From Nodosilinea sp. BSH.14 (lineage in GTDB: Bacteria > Cyanobacteriota > Cyanobacteriia > Phormidesmidales > Phormidesmidaceae), in NCBI GenBank assembly GCA_023264315.1, contig JALQST010000050.1:1-12111 (forward strand): 12,111 bases of DNA, read 5' to 3'. The position numbers and the translations under genes were made by a program. How positions within the stretch are numbered: position 1 is the stretch's first letter; every line of letters begins with the position of its first letter. The notes beneath the pieces were generated by a model, which was not told the DNA's origin, made no database searches, and was given only the letters and a program-made list of their open reading frames with translations. This document shows positions 1 through 7,310 of this stretch, in pieces.

Positions 1-1282
1 GAGATCTCCCCCCCTCCCGTCGGCCCCTAGGCTGGGGGAAGATCCCACGGAGGAGGCTGATGATCCGACGGCCATCGAACCGTCGTCGGCGATGAACGCG
101 GGTATGGCCATGATTCAGCAGCGGTTCCAGGCTTCTTTGCCAGAACGTCTGGCCCGTTTGGCCCAGGCGATGGATTGCTGGCGCACGGTGGGGGTAGTAG
201 AGACGGATCGTCGCGAGGCAGCGGCGGAGGCCCATCGCTTGGCGGGGGGCTTGGGCACCTTTGGCAACCGAGTCGGCACCGACCAAGCCCGCGCTTTGGA
301 GGGACTCTTGGGGCAGCCAGCCCCCTGGCCTCCCAACCACCTCGCCCAGGTGGTTGAGGCCTTCCATCAGCTTCAGCAAACCCTCGCCCTGGGGCCGGAG
401 CCGCCATCCTCCGATGGCCAGACTTCGGATGGACGGAATCCTGGGAATACCGTATCTCCCGGGGGGGATGATCGTCGTCCTACGGCCCAGTCCTGCGGAT
501 TGCTGATGATAAACGTGCCCCCTGAGATGGCCCAAACGTTTCAGGATCAGCTTTACCAGCAGGGCTACTCGCTGGAGAGTTGCCCCCAGTTGCCTGATCT
601 GGCAGCGGTGCCCCTAGATGGCCAGGTGGGAGCCATTTTGCTAGGCCTAGAGGCCACCGCCTCCCCAGAGGCTAGACTGGCTCCCCTCCAGGCCATTCGC
701 CGCCACTCGCCCCAATTGCCGGTGCTGGTGCTGACCACCCAGGAGAGCCTTGAGGAACGGGTGCAGGTGGCTCGGCTGCACGGCAATGCCTACCTGGTGG
801 CCCCGGTTTGCCCGTCCCAGGTGCTTGAGGCCCTTGCCCGCCTGTTGCCCTGCCAGACGAGGCCAGAATCGCGGGTGCTGGTGGTGGATGATAATCCGGC
901 GAGTGTGGAAACGATTCAAGCGTTGCTGTCGCCGTGGGGCCTACGGGTGACGGGGCTAGGAGATCCGCGCCAATTCTGGGAACAGTTGCGGCAGGTGCAG
1001 CCAGATTTGCTGATTTTGGCCCTGGATACCCCCACCTTCAGCGGCTTTGACCTGTGCCGCGTGGTGCGCCAAGACCCCACCTATGGCCCCTTGCCCATCC
1101 TCATGCTGACCCAGCCCCTAGATCGGGTGACGGTGGGCCAGGTGTTTGAGGCGGGGGGCGATGACCTTGTGATGAAGCCGATTGTAGGGCCAGAACTGGT
1201 GAGACGGGCGCTGCACCAGGTGGAGCGATCACGCCTGCGTCAATACGTCAATCAACTCCATCAGCAACGGCGACAAAACTGA
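1..1282 (+). CDS. Hpt / double receiver-like signalling protein, 5'-truncated by the window edge
   Basis: This is the C-terminal part of a multidomain phosphorelay protein. The frame is open from base 2, and the 30 codons before the first ATG (92) read as a Pro/Glu/Asp-rich linker. No Shine-Dalgarno serves that ATG, so the gene probably starts upstream of the window. Numbering from the ATG at 92, residues about 5-100 form an Hpt domain with phospho-His48 in AHRLAGG. Residues about 135-250 are a receiver-like fold that lacks the acidic pair, has Gly185 at the phosphorylation position, and has Ala237 in place of the conserved Lys. Residues about 260-380 are a second receiver with Asp266-Asp267, a Thr and Lys362, but Ala310 replaces the phospho-Asp. 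In the family, such proteins often begin with a receiver and winged-helix domain; here that is inference. The next gene lies 147 bp downstream on the same strand. Confidence 0.8.
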   Translation, partial: RSPPLPSAPRLGEDPTEEADDPTAIEPSSAMNAGMAMIQQRFQASLPERLARLAQAMDCWRTVGVVETDRREAAAEAHRLAGGLGTFGNRVGTDQARALEGLLGQPAPWPPNHLAQVVEAFHQLQQTLALGPEPPSSDGQTSDGRNPGNTVSPGGDDRRPTAQSCGLLMINVPPEMAQTFQDQLYQQGYSLESCPQLPDLAAVPLDGQVGAILLGLEATASPEARLAPLQAIRRHSPQLPVLVLTTQESLEERVQVARLHGNAYLVAPVCPSQVLEALARLLPCQTRPESRVLVVDDNPASVETIQALLSPWGLRVTGLGDPRQFWEQLRQVQPDLLILALDTPTFSGFDLCRVVRQDPTYGPLPILMLTQPLDRVTVGQVFEAGGDDLVMKPIVGPELVRRALHQVERSRLRQYVNQLHQQRRQN

Positions 1283-1300
1283 ACGCTGCCCAACCAGAAG

Positions 1301-1333
1301 AAGGATGTCGTAAGGATGTCGTAAGGATGCGGT
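1301..1333. repeat. 11-bp tandem repeat, three units
   Basis: Two identical copies of AAGGATGTCGT (1301-1311, 1312-1322) are followed by a variant AAGGATGCGGT (1323-1333). They lie in the spacer between the Hpt/receiver gene and the sensor kinase gene, about 100 bp before the kinase start. Regular 11-bp spacing places each unit on nearly the same face of the helix. A regulator-binding array or simple slippage could both explain this, and the sequence does not decide. Confidence 0.7.
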
Positions 1334-1429
1334 AGATCGTAAGCGAATAGCGTAGCGCAGACCTCCTGCCTGTCCTAGAGGCCGCTAAGATAGCTGTTCT
1401 ACACTGGGTGTGTGATCTCCTGAGGATGC

Positions 1430-4201
1430 ATGGCTGTTTCCCTTCGTCGGCTATTGATCATTCCCTTCGTGATCCAGGTGTTGGGGATTACGGGGTTGGT
1501 GGGGTATTTGTCCTACCGTAGTGGACAGCGGGCCGTGCAGGAGATAGCCCGCCAGTTGATGGAGGAAATGGATCAGCGGGTGGCCGCTCAGCTAGCGACC
1601 TATCTGCAACTGCCCCACATCTTGACTCAGATCAACGCCCAGAGTTTTCTGGCAACGCCCCTTCAGACCGAGGCGTTCTCACATCTGGAAATTCAGTTTT
1701 TGCAACAGATCGATCAGTTTTCAGAGGTGACGGTGCTGTCGATGGCGACCCCCCATGGCAGCGCCCTTGAGGTCTCTCGTCAGCCGGAGGGCCACACCGT
1801 CATTCGCTACCACGACATCACGGCTGACCACGATTTCCTCTACAGCTACCCGGGAAATGCCAGCGGTACCCACCGTCTTTCCTTGGATGAGGCCGGGGCC
1901 TATCACGTCAACCTCGACCCGGCGGAAAACACCTGGTATCGCAGGCTGGGCCACACCAACCGGGGGGGGTGGCAACCCATCGTGGCCCTTCACCAAGCCC
2001 CCCATCACCCCCTCTTGGCCATGATGCGAGTTCAGCCCGTCTACGACTCCCATGGAGAACTGCGGGGGATCTCCAGTGCTGGGGTGTTGCTGTCGGAATT
2101 GAGCCAGGTGTTGCAGCAGATCATGGATCAACACGATGGACAAGTCATCGTGCTGAAGACGAACGGCAACCTGGTGGCGACCTCCACCGGGGAATCCGTG
2201 CTGTCGGTGACAACAGTGGAGGGGTCTGCCAATGCGCCGATCCAGTACCGCCTGTTGCCCTGGACGGAAAGCCAGCACGACCTCACCCGAGCGGCGGTGC
2301 AGCGGTTGGTGGATGACTACATTTACCTGAGCAATGTGAAGAAGCCCACCTTTGCCAATTTGCGGTTCCAGTCCCAGACCTATTTCCTCCACGTCAGCCC
2401 CATTGAAACAGACCTGAACTGGCTGATGGTGACGGTCATGCCGAGTCAAGCCTTTATGGCCGACATCGCCGCCAACCTACGGCGCACCGCGCTCTTTTGC
2501 GCCTTGGCCCTGCTGGGATCCATCGGTTTCGGTATTTGGACCGCTGAAACCATTACCAAACCAATCCTGGCCCTCCAGCGAGCCGCAGAAGCCTTTGCCC
2601 AGGAAACCGCCTTCTTGCCCCCCAGCCAGCCCAGCCATATCAAAGAAGTCGATGCCCTGCGCCAGCAATTTGACGAAATGGTGAGGCAGTTGGTGAACTC
2701 GTTGCAAGCCCTGCGCCACCGCGAAGATACCCTCGTGATCTTCCTGGATCGCATACCCGTGGGCATTAGCGTCCATGGCCCCGATGGCACGATGCTGTTT
2801 CTCAACCATAAGGGGGAGGATCTGCTGTCCATGGGCATTCTGCCCAGCAAACTGGCGGATTTACCGAAAGACTATGGTTTCTACCGGGCTGGCACGGAGG
2901 ATCCTTACCCCGTGGAGGATATGCCTGTCGCCAAGGGGCTGCGGGGCCAAGCGGCCTATGCCGAAGATATCGATGTCGTGAGGGAGGGGCGACGGGTTCC
3001 CCTTGAGGTTCATGCCATACCCGTCTTGAATAGCCGGGGACAGGTGCGCTACTGCATTGCCGCCTTCCAGGACATCAGCGAGCGGCGACAAGTGGAGACC
3101 CTCCGCGCCACCGCCAAGTGTGAACTGGAACGGCAGGTAGCCGAACAAACCGCCTCCATTGCCCGGGGCAACGCCACGAAACAAGCGCTCATTAACGCCA
3201 TCCCCGACCTGCTGATGCGCCTGGGGAGGGACGGCATCCCCCGCGAAATCTACAATATCGATGCGGTGCACTGGCTGGGCGATAGGGAGTTAGCCCTGCA
3301 ACAGCCGATGTATAGTGAACTGCCCCCTGCCCTGGCCGCTGCACGCCAGCATGCCATGGAGGTGGCCCTGGCCACGGGGATGCCCCAACGCCATGAATAC
3401 GAAGTGGTGGTGGATGGCCAAACCTATTGGGAAGAGGCCCGCATTGTCCCCGTTACCCCGGATGAGGTGCTGGTGGTGGTGCGGGACATAAGCGATCGCC
3501 ACCGGGTTGACCGCATCAAGGATGAGTTCATTGCCATGGTGAGCCACGAACTGCGCACCCCCCTCACGGCCATTCGCGGAGCCCTCGGCATTCTTGATTC
3601 TGGCGTCCTCCAGAACCGGCCTGATAGTATACAGCATATGCTCCATGTGTCCCTCACCAATACCGACCGCCTGATTCGTTTGGTGGGCGACACCCTCGAC
3701 CTCGAACGACTGACCTCCGGCAAGGTGAAACTGGTGATGCAGGAATGCCCTGCCCCGCTGCTCATTCAGCAAGCCATGGAGAGCGTTGAAGCCCTGGCCC
3801 TGGATGCCCATATCACCCTCCACAGCGATGTGATCCCCGCCGTGGTGTGGGCCGCCCCCGAACAAATCGTTCAAACCTTGCTGAACTTGATCAGCAATGC
3901 GATTAAATTTTCCCCCGCCGATAGCCACATCTGGATTCGCCTGACCTGGCATAGTCCTAGCACCGTTTGCTTCTCCGTGACCGACCAAGGGCGCGGTATT
4001 CCGGCGGATCAGCACGAGCGCATTTTTGATCGGTTTCAGCAGGTGGATGCTTCCGATTCGCGGCAGGGTGGGGGCACTGGACTCGGGTTGGCTATCTGCA
4101 AAACCATTATTACCCAGCATGGTGGGGAGATCTGGGTAGAGAGTACCCTGGGAAAAGGCAGCACCTTTTTCTTCACCTTACCCGTGCCGACCCATGGTTA
4201 A
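1430..4201 (+). CDS. Membrane-bound sensor histidine kinase (Cache-like, HAMP, PAS, PAS, HisKA, HATPase)
   Basis: This 923-residue protein senses a signal outside the membrane, autophosphorylates on His, and passes the phosphate to a response regulator. One membrane helix (about residues 7-29) is followed by a large extracytoplasmic region (about 30-350), which looks like a double Cache domain. A second helix (about 353-374) leads to a HAMP linker, a PAS domain (about 432-550), a short coiled coil, and a second PAS domain (about 584-690). The HisKA motif SHELRTP contains phospho-His706. The ATPase domain shows the N box around Asn823 (NLISNAIKF), DQGRGIP, IFDRFQQ, and the glycine-rich GGGTGLGLAI near 880-889. 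A GAGG at 1422-1425 lies 4 bases before the ATG. There is no fused receiver; the partner is probably the regulator whose start overlaps this stop by 8 bases. The ligand is unknown. A HIP1 site (3492-3499) lies inside the gene. Confidence 0.93.
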   Translation: MAVSLRRLLIIPFVIQVLGITGLVGYLSYRSGQRAVQEIARQLMEEMDQRVAAQLATYLQLPHILTQINAQSFLATPLQTEAFSHLEIQFLQQIDQFSEVTVLSMATPHGSALEVSRQPEGHTVIRYHDITADHDFLYSYPGNASGTHRLSLDEAGAYHVNLDPAENTWYRRLGHTNRGGWQPIVALHQAPHHPLLAMMRVQPVYDSHGELRGISSAGVLLSELSQVLQQIMDQHDGQVIVLKTNGNLVATSTGESVLSVTTVEGSANAPIQYRLLPWTESQHDLTRAAVQRLVDDYIYLSNVKKPTFANLRFQSQTYFLHVSPIETDLNWLMVTVMPSQAFMADIAANLRRTALFCALALLGSIGFGIWTAETITKPILALQRAAEAFAQETAFLPPSQPSHIKEVDALRQQFDEMVRQLVNSLQALRHREDTLVIFLDRIPVGISVHGPDGTMLFLNHKGEDLLSMGILPSKLADLPKDYGFYRAGTEDPYPVEDMPVAKGLRGQAAYAEDIDVVREGRRVPLEVHAIPVLNSRGQVRYCIAAFQDISERRQVETLRATAKCELERQVAEQTASIARGNATKQALINAIPDLLMRLGRDGIPREIYNIDAVHWLGDRELALQQPMYSELPPALAAARQHAMEVALATGMPQRHEYEVVVDGQTYWEEARIVPVTPDEVLVVVRDISDRHRVDRIKDEFIAMVSHELRTPLTAIRGALGILDSGVLQNRPDSIQHMLHVSLTNTDRLIRLVGDTLDLERLTSGKVKLVMQECPAPLLIQQAMESVEALALDAHITLHSDVIPAVVWAAPEQIVQTLLNLISNAIKFSPADSHIWIRLTWHSPSTVCFSVTDQGRGIPADQHERIFDRFQQVDASDSRQGGGTGLGLAICKTIITQHGGEIWVESTLGKGSTFFFTLPVPTHG

Positions 4202-4586
4202 ACATATCCTCGTCATTGATGACGAGCCCGACATTCGCGATGTCATTTGCCTGTCCCTAGAGGAATTTGGCCACTGGCAGACCACTGCCGCTGCTTCCGG
4301 GCAGGAGGGCCTTGCCCTCGCCCCCCGTCTAGCCTGGGATGCCATCCTGCTCGATGTCTCTATGCCCGACCTCGATGGCATCACCGTGATCGAATGGCTC
4401 CAGGCCGATCCTGCCACCGCTCACATCCCCGTGATTCTGCTCACTGCCCGCGTGTTACCCAGCGACCAAGCCCGCTTTGCCCAACTGGGTTTGGCGGGGG
4501 TGATCGCCAAGCCCTTTGACCCCTTGCAAGTGTGGCAGCAGGTGGCCACCCTGCTGGGCTGGCCCACCACCCCCGCCAAACCCTAG
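4194..4586 (+). CDS. Single-domain response regulator (CheY-like)
   Basis: This 130-residue protein is a complete receiver domain with no output domain. The catalytic set is intact: acidic pair Asp9-Asp10, phospho-acceptor Asp54 in LLDVSMPDLDG, Thr84, and Lys106 in AKPF. It should take phosphate from a histidine kinase and act through protein contacts, or as a relay step to an Hpt protein. Its start codon lies inside the last codons of the upstream kinase (8-base overlap). No Shine-Dalgarno is obvious, so translation is probably coupled to the kinase. This makes the kinase its likely cognate partner. The upstream Hpt protein is a possible downstream acceptor, but that is only suggested by proximity. 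The stop lies 9 bases from the end of the convergent small gene. Confidence 0.92.
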   Translation: MVKHILVIDDEPDIRDVICLSLEEFGHWQTTAAASGQEGLALAPRLAWDAILLDVSMPDLDGITVIEWLQADPATAHIPVILLTARVLPSDQARFAQLGLAGVIAKPFDPLQVWQQVATLLGWPTTPAKP

Positions 4587-4595
4587 AATCTAGTC

Positions 4596-4799
4596 CTAAT
4601 CCTCCGGCAGCACCCACTTGGGCGGCTGAGAGGCCCGTTCTAGCATCTTGCGCCGCACGGCTTCATCGGCCATGGCCAGCATTTGGTCGAGGGAGGTATC
4701 GGCAATGAACTTAGCCGCTTCCTCGGTGTACTTCAGGTTGGGGCAATCATTCCCCAAGATGCAGCCATCCTTGCAATCTACGGCGCAGTTAACGGCCAT
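4596..4799 (-). CDS. Small conserved-type cyanobacterial protein with N-terminal four-cysteine motif
   Basis: This 67-residue protein has four cysteines at 5, 9, 13 and 19 (C-x3-C-x3-C-x5-C). A mostly helical, charged stretch follows (about 24-55), and a short tail ends in KWVLPED. No signal peptide or membrane segment is visible. The cysteine spacing suggests metal or Fe-S binding or redox chemistry, but this is inference. I believe it resembles small hypothetical proteins widespread in cyanobacteria, from general recall and not from a search. The start is supported by AGGAGAG (minus strand, opposite 4809-4815), 9 bases before the ATG. An HLR1-like element lies about 34 bp upstream. The gene runs convergently to the response regulator and divergently from ftsY, so it is probably transcribed alone. 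Confidence 0.75.
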   Translation of the reverse strand: MAVNCAVDCKDGCILGNDCPNLKYTEEAAKFIADTSLDQMLAMADEAVRRKMLERASQPPKWVLPED

Positions 4800-4832
4800 G
4801 GCGCTTTTCTCTCCTGTGGAATACGAGTCCAG

Positions 4833-4850
4833 TCTTTAACGAATTGTAAC
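4833..4850 (-). promoter_or_regulatory. HLR1-like element (possible RpaB site) upstream of the small Cys protein gene
   Basis: Read on the minus strand, this is GTTACAAT-TC-GTTAAAGA. The published HLR1 consensus is two (G/T)TTACA(T/A)(T/A) half-sites separated by 2 bases. The first half matches 8 of 8 and the second 6 of 8. The stretch TACAAT inside the first half could also act as a -10 box, so a bound RpaB would overlap the promoter and repress. No good -35 is visible. Confidence 0.4.
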
Positions 4851-4891
4851 AGCGACGACTGACAACCACCTCAACCCTACCCGGAGGAGAC

Positions 4892-5044
4892 ATGAGCCAG
4901 GGCAGGTGGTGCAGTTCTATCGCACCCCAGGCATCGCGCTGGAGTAGGGAGATAGTAGGGCGATCCAGCATTCCCCTGGTTTCGACGCAGTTTCGACCCA
5001 TCTCCCGAACTTTTATCGTGTCAATATATAAGGAATCAATTTAA
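4892..5044 (+). CDS. Candidate 50-aa small ORF upstream of ftsY (weak)
   Basis: An ATG at 4892 is preceded by GGAGGAG (4883-4889), the purine-rich core ending 2-4 bases before the start. The frame runs 50 codons to TAA at 5042-5044. That is 33 bases before the ftsY start and in the same frame. The product would be basic and rich in Ser and Arg, with no recognisable domain. Codons such as AGG, ATA, CGA and AGT are frequent here, unlike the flanking genes, which argues against real coding. It could be a leader peptide for ftsY or a chance ORF. It overlaps the upstream copy of the 21-bp repeat, but reads it in a different frame from ftsY. Confidence 0.2.
   Translation: MSQGRWCSSIAPQASRWSREIVGRSSIPLVSTQFRPISRTFIVSIYKESI
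4976..4996 (+). repeat. 21-bp direct repeat, upstream copy
   Basis: This is identical over 21 bases to 5089-5109 inside the ftsY coding start. The match extends to 26 bases (4971-4996 against 5084-5109) with two mismatches. In the corresponding frame this copy would read F-P-W-F-R-R-S-F-D, against F-N-W-F-R-R-S-F-D in FtsY. That frame has a stop at 4956-4958 and no start codon, so the copy looks like a non-coding remnant. Confidence 0.9.
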
Positions 5045-5063
5045 AGAAGCGTAACGTCTCCCC

Positions 5064-5067
5064 GAGG
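5064..5067 (+). promoter_or_regulatory. Ribosome binding site of ftsY
   Basis: GAGG ends 10 bases before the ATG at 5078. It is weak and distant, but it supports this start together with the family-typical MVFNWFRR opening. Confidence 0.45.
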
Positions 5068-5077
5068 TAGTGCTGGT

Positions 5078-6946
5078 ATGGTGTTCAACTGGTTTCGACG
5101 CAGTTTCGATAACGCCGATGCGTCTAAGGCTGAGCCTCAACCCACCGAGTCGGTTACGCCAGACCCTGCCGATGCGCCGCCCGAAGCGAAGTCCCCAGCG
5201 GCCCCTAAGTCCCTGGCGGAGATGACCCCAGCGGAAAAGCTGGCCTGGGCCAAGGCGGCGGCGCAAAATATTCAAAAACAACAGGCCGAAGCTAAGGCGG
5301 CTGAGCCCCCTGCCGAACCAGATCCAGAACCCGCAGCGGTAGACTCTGACGTTGAAGCGCCGGCTGAATCCAACGAATCCGTTGTCGCACCCTCTGAAGA
5401 TCGGGTTGAGGAGGTCGTCACCGAAACGACGGTTGTAGAACCTGTCGCTGAACCCGCCGTTACTGCTGAGATCGAGCCAGAAGTTCTCCCTGAATCCGCC
5501 GCCGTCCCTGAGGAATCCGTCCCTGAGGAAACGGCACCAGAAGCGACGACCTCAGAGGACGTGGAGGATGTCATCGCAGCGGAACCTGTACGGGAGGAAT
5601 CCACTGCCGACGTAACGGAGGACGTTGCGGACTCGGAGGAAGTGACGACTGAAGAACCGGTTGCCATCGTTGCGGAAATTTCCTCTGACTCGGAACCGTC
5701 TGGTTCTGAATCCGTGGCCGAAACGGTTGCCGAAACAGTTGGTGAACCCGTGGTAGAGTCTGTCGCCGAACCCGTGGCGGAACCGGAACCCCAGGCCAGT
5801 GTTCCCTTCTGGGCGAGGGCCGAGGAAGAACGATTGCAGCGTCTAGAACGCTTGCAGGAAACCGCCATTGTGGAGCCGGAACCAGAACCGGAGCCTGTGG
5901 CCGCCGTGTCCGCGCCGGAACTGGTGCTGCCGGACATTGATTTGGACGAAGCCTTCCTGTGGTCGGCGGAGGTGTTAGCGGCCCAAGGGCGGCGACCAGA
6001 CGAGATTTCTGCCGAAGAAATTACCTGGCTGAAGCGCCTGCGCCAGGGGCTTAGCAAAACCCGTCTGAGTTTGGTCAACCAACTGAAGGCCATTGTGGGC
6101 CAGGGGCCGCTGAACGACGATGCGGTGATGGAAATTGAGTCGCTGCTGCTCCAGGCGGATGTGGGTGTGGCGGCAACGGATAAGGTGATTGAAGCCCTGC
6201 AAAGCCGAATGCGGAACGAGGTGCTGCCGCCGGATCAGGCGATTGCCTACCTGAAAACCATCCTGCGCGATATGCTGGATGCCCCCCTGGGCGACTCCCA
6301 CAATTTGCTGTTTGTGCCGGAAAAAGAAACCCTCAACATTTGGCTGATGACCGGGGTGAACGGGGCCGGCAAAACCACGACCATCGGCAAGCTGGCCCGT
6401 GTGGCCAAAAAATCGGGCTACAACACCCTGATCGCCGCCGCCGATACCTTCCGAGCCGCCGCCGTAGAGCAGGTCAAAGCCTGGGGGGCTCGCAGCGAGG
6501 TGGAGGTGATCGCCAATCCGGGCAAGAACACCGACCCCGCCGCCGTGGTCTACGACGCCATCGCCGCCGCCAACTCTCGCCAGATTGACCTGCTGCTGGT
6601 GGATACCGCAGGCCGTCTGCAAAACAAGAAGAACCTGATGGACGAACTGGCCAAAATTCGCCGCATCGTCGATAAAAACGCCCCCGACGCCAAGATCGAA
6701 GCCCTGCTGGTGCTGGATGCCACCCTCGGCCAAAACGGCCTGCGTCAGGCGGAGGTGTTTGCCGAAGCCGCCAACCTCAGCGGCGTGGTGCTGACTAAAT
6801 TGGATGGCACGGCCAAGGGCGGCGTGGCCCTAGCGGTGGTGGAGCAGTTGGGTCTGCCCATCCGCTTCATTGGTGCTGGAGAGGGTATCGAAGACCTGCG
6901 CCCCTTCTCCAGCTACGAATTTGTGGAAGCCCTGCTGAGTGGTTGA
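5078..6946 (+). CDS. ftsY: Signal recognition particle receptor FtsY
   Basis: FtsY is the membrane-associated GTPase that docks SRP-bound ribosomes at the translocon so that membrane proteins insert during translation. The protein has 622 residues, against 497 in E. coli. The extra length lies in the acidic A domain (about 12-285), rich in Glu, Pro, Val and Ser, with repeated EPVAE/ESVAE-type units around 5700-5800. The start NWFRRSF could form a basic-aromatic membrane-contact helix. The N domain spans about 290-400. The G domain has the P-loop GVNGAGKTT (426-434, Lys432), DTFRAAA (456-462), DTAGR (509-513), TKLDGTAKGG (573-582) and the closing GAGEGIEDLRPF. All GTPase motifs are intact. It stands alone between a divergent small gene and the psaAB promoter region. 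I see no clear terminator after it. In cyanobacteria it likely serves thylakoid and plasma membrane insertion. Confidence 0.97.
   Translation: MVFNWFRRSFDNADASKAEPQPTESVTPDPADAPPEAKSPAAPKSLAEMTPAEKLAWAKAAAQNIQKQQAEAKAAEPPAEPDPEPAAVDSDVEAPAESNESVVAPSEDRVEEVVTETTVVEPVAEPAVTAEIEPEVLPESAAVPEESVPEETAPEATTSEDVEDVIAAEPVREESTADVTEDVADSEEVTTEEPVAIVAEISSDSEPSGSESVAETVAETVGEPVVESVAEPVAEPEPQASVPFWARAEEERLQRLERLQETAIVEPEPEPEPVAAVSAPELVLPDIDLDEAFLWSAEVLAAQGRRPDEISAEEITWLKRLRQGLSKTRLSLVNQLKAIVGQGPLNDDAVMEIESLLLQADVGVAATDKVIEALQSRMRNEVLPPDQAIAYLKTILRDMLDAPLGDSHNLLFVPEKETLNIWLMTGVNGAGKTTTIGKLARVAKKSGYNTLIAAADTFRAAAVEQVKAWGARSEVEVIANPGKNTDPAAVVYDAIAAANSRQIDLLLVDTAGRLQNKKNLMDELAKIRRIVDKNAPDAKIEALLVLDATLGQNGLRQAEVFAEAANLSGVVLTKLDGTAKGGVALAVVEQLGLPIRFIGAGEGIEDLRPFSSYEFVEALLSG
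5089..5109 (+). repeat. 21-bp direct repeat, copy within the ftsY 5' coding region
   Basis: This is the second exact copy, 113 bp downstream of the first, covering codons 4-11 of ftsY. These codons specify the conserved-looking NWFRRSFD start of the protein. The 113-bp offset is not a multiple of three, so the first copy is not in frame with ftsY. Confidence 0.9.
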
Positions 6947-7113
6947 TAGACGTGCTACTCGGTGGTGGCCGTCGCCGATTCCCATACATTGAAGAATCTC
7001 GATCTCAATCATCGAAAAGAATGATGATGCGCCTTGCCACTCGATCTACGCCTGGGACGGGTGGACTCTGGCGGCAATTCCTATCCTAGATGGGAGCATC
7101 TCGGGGGAGATGA

Positions 7114-7131
7114 TTAACATTTGTTTACAAA
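7114..7131 (+). promoter_or_regulatory. HLR1-like element (probable RpaB site) upstream of psaA
   Basis: The sequence TTAACATT-TG-TTTACAAA matches the HLR1 consensus at 15 of 16 defined positions: first half 7 of 8, second half 8 of 8. In Synechocystis and relatives, RpaB bound to HLR1 upstream of photosystem I genes activates them in low light and releases in high light. An upstream activating role here is inferred from position. The promoter it serves might be TAATAT at 7189-7194; the TATAAT at 7311 is about 180 bp away. Confidence 0.6.
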
Positions 7132-7310
7132 AATCATAAATTTGGGAACATATCCCTCCCAAAAACTGGCCTCTTAATTGAGTTTTGTTAATATCCCCTA
7201 TATCCGAGTTCAATTTTATGATCGGAATATTTTTGGAATGCCCGTAGATCAAGGGTTTCCGCAGGTTGAATTATTGTTAACCTGTGCCAAGAAGCGTCAA
7301 TTTACGAGAC

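Noticed and set aside
92..94. ATG at 92 as the true start of the Hpt protein
   Set aside because: There is no ribosome site in register, and the frame stays open to the window edge with a linker-like composition. The GGAGGAGG at 49-56 serves only an 11-codon out-of-frame ORF from 60.
4789..5001. 70-codon minus-strand ORF overlapping the small Cys gene promoter
   Set aside because: It would cover the start and promoter of the better supported gene, has no recognisable domain, and is opposite the 21-bp repeat and candidate leader ORF.
5272..6093. 273-codon Ser/Thr-rich minus-strand ORF opposite ftsY
   Set aside because: Its Ser/Thr/Gly repeats are simply the antisense reading of the Glu/Pro/Val repeats in the FtsY acidic domain.
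7008..7028. Hairpin as the ftsY terminator
   Set aside because: The stem is only 6 bp and AT-containing, with a 9-base loop and no T tract.
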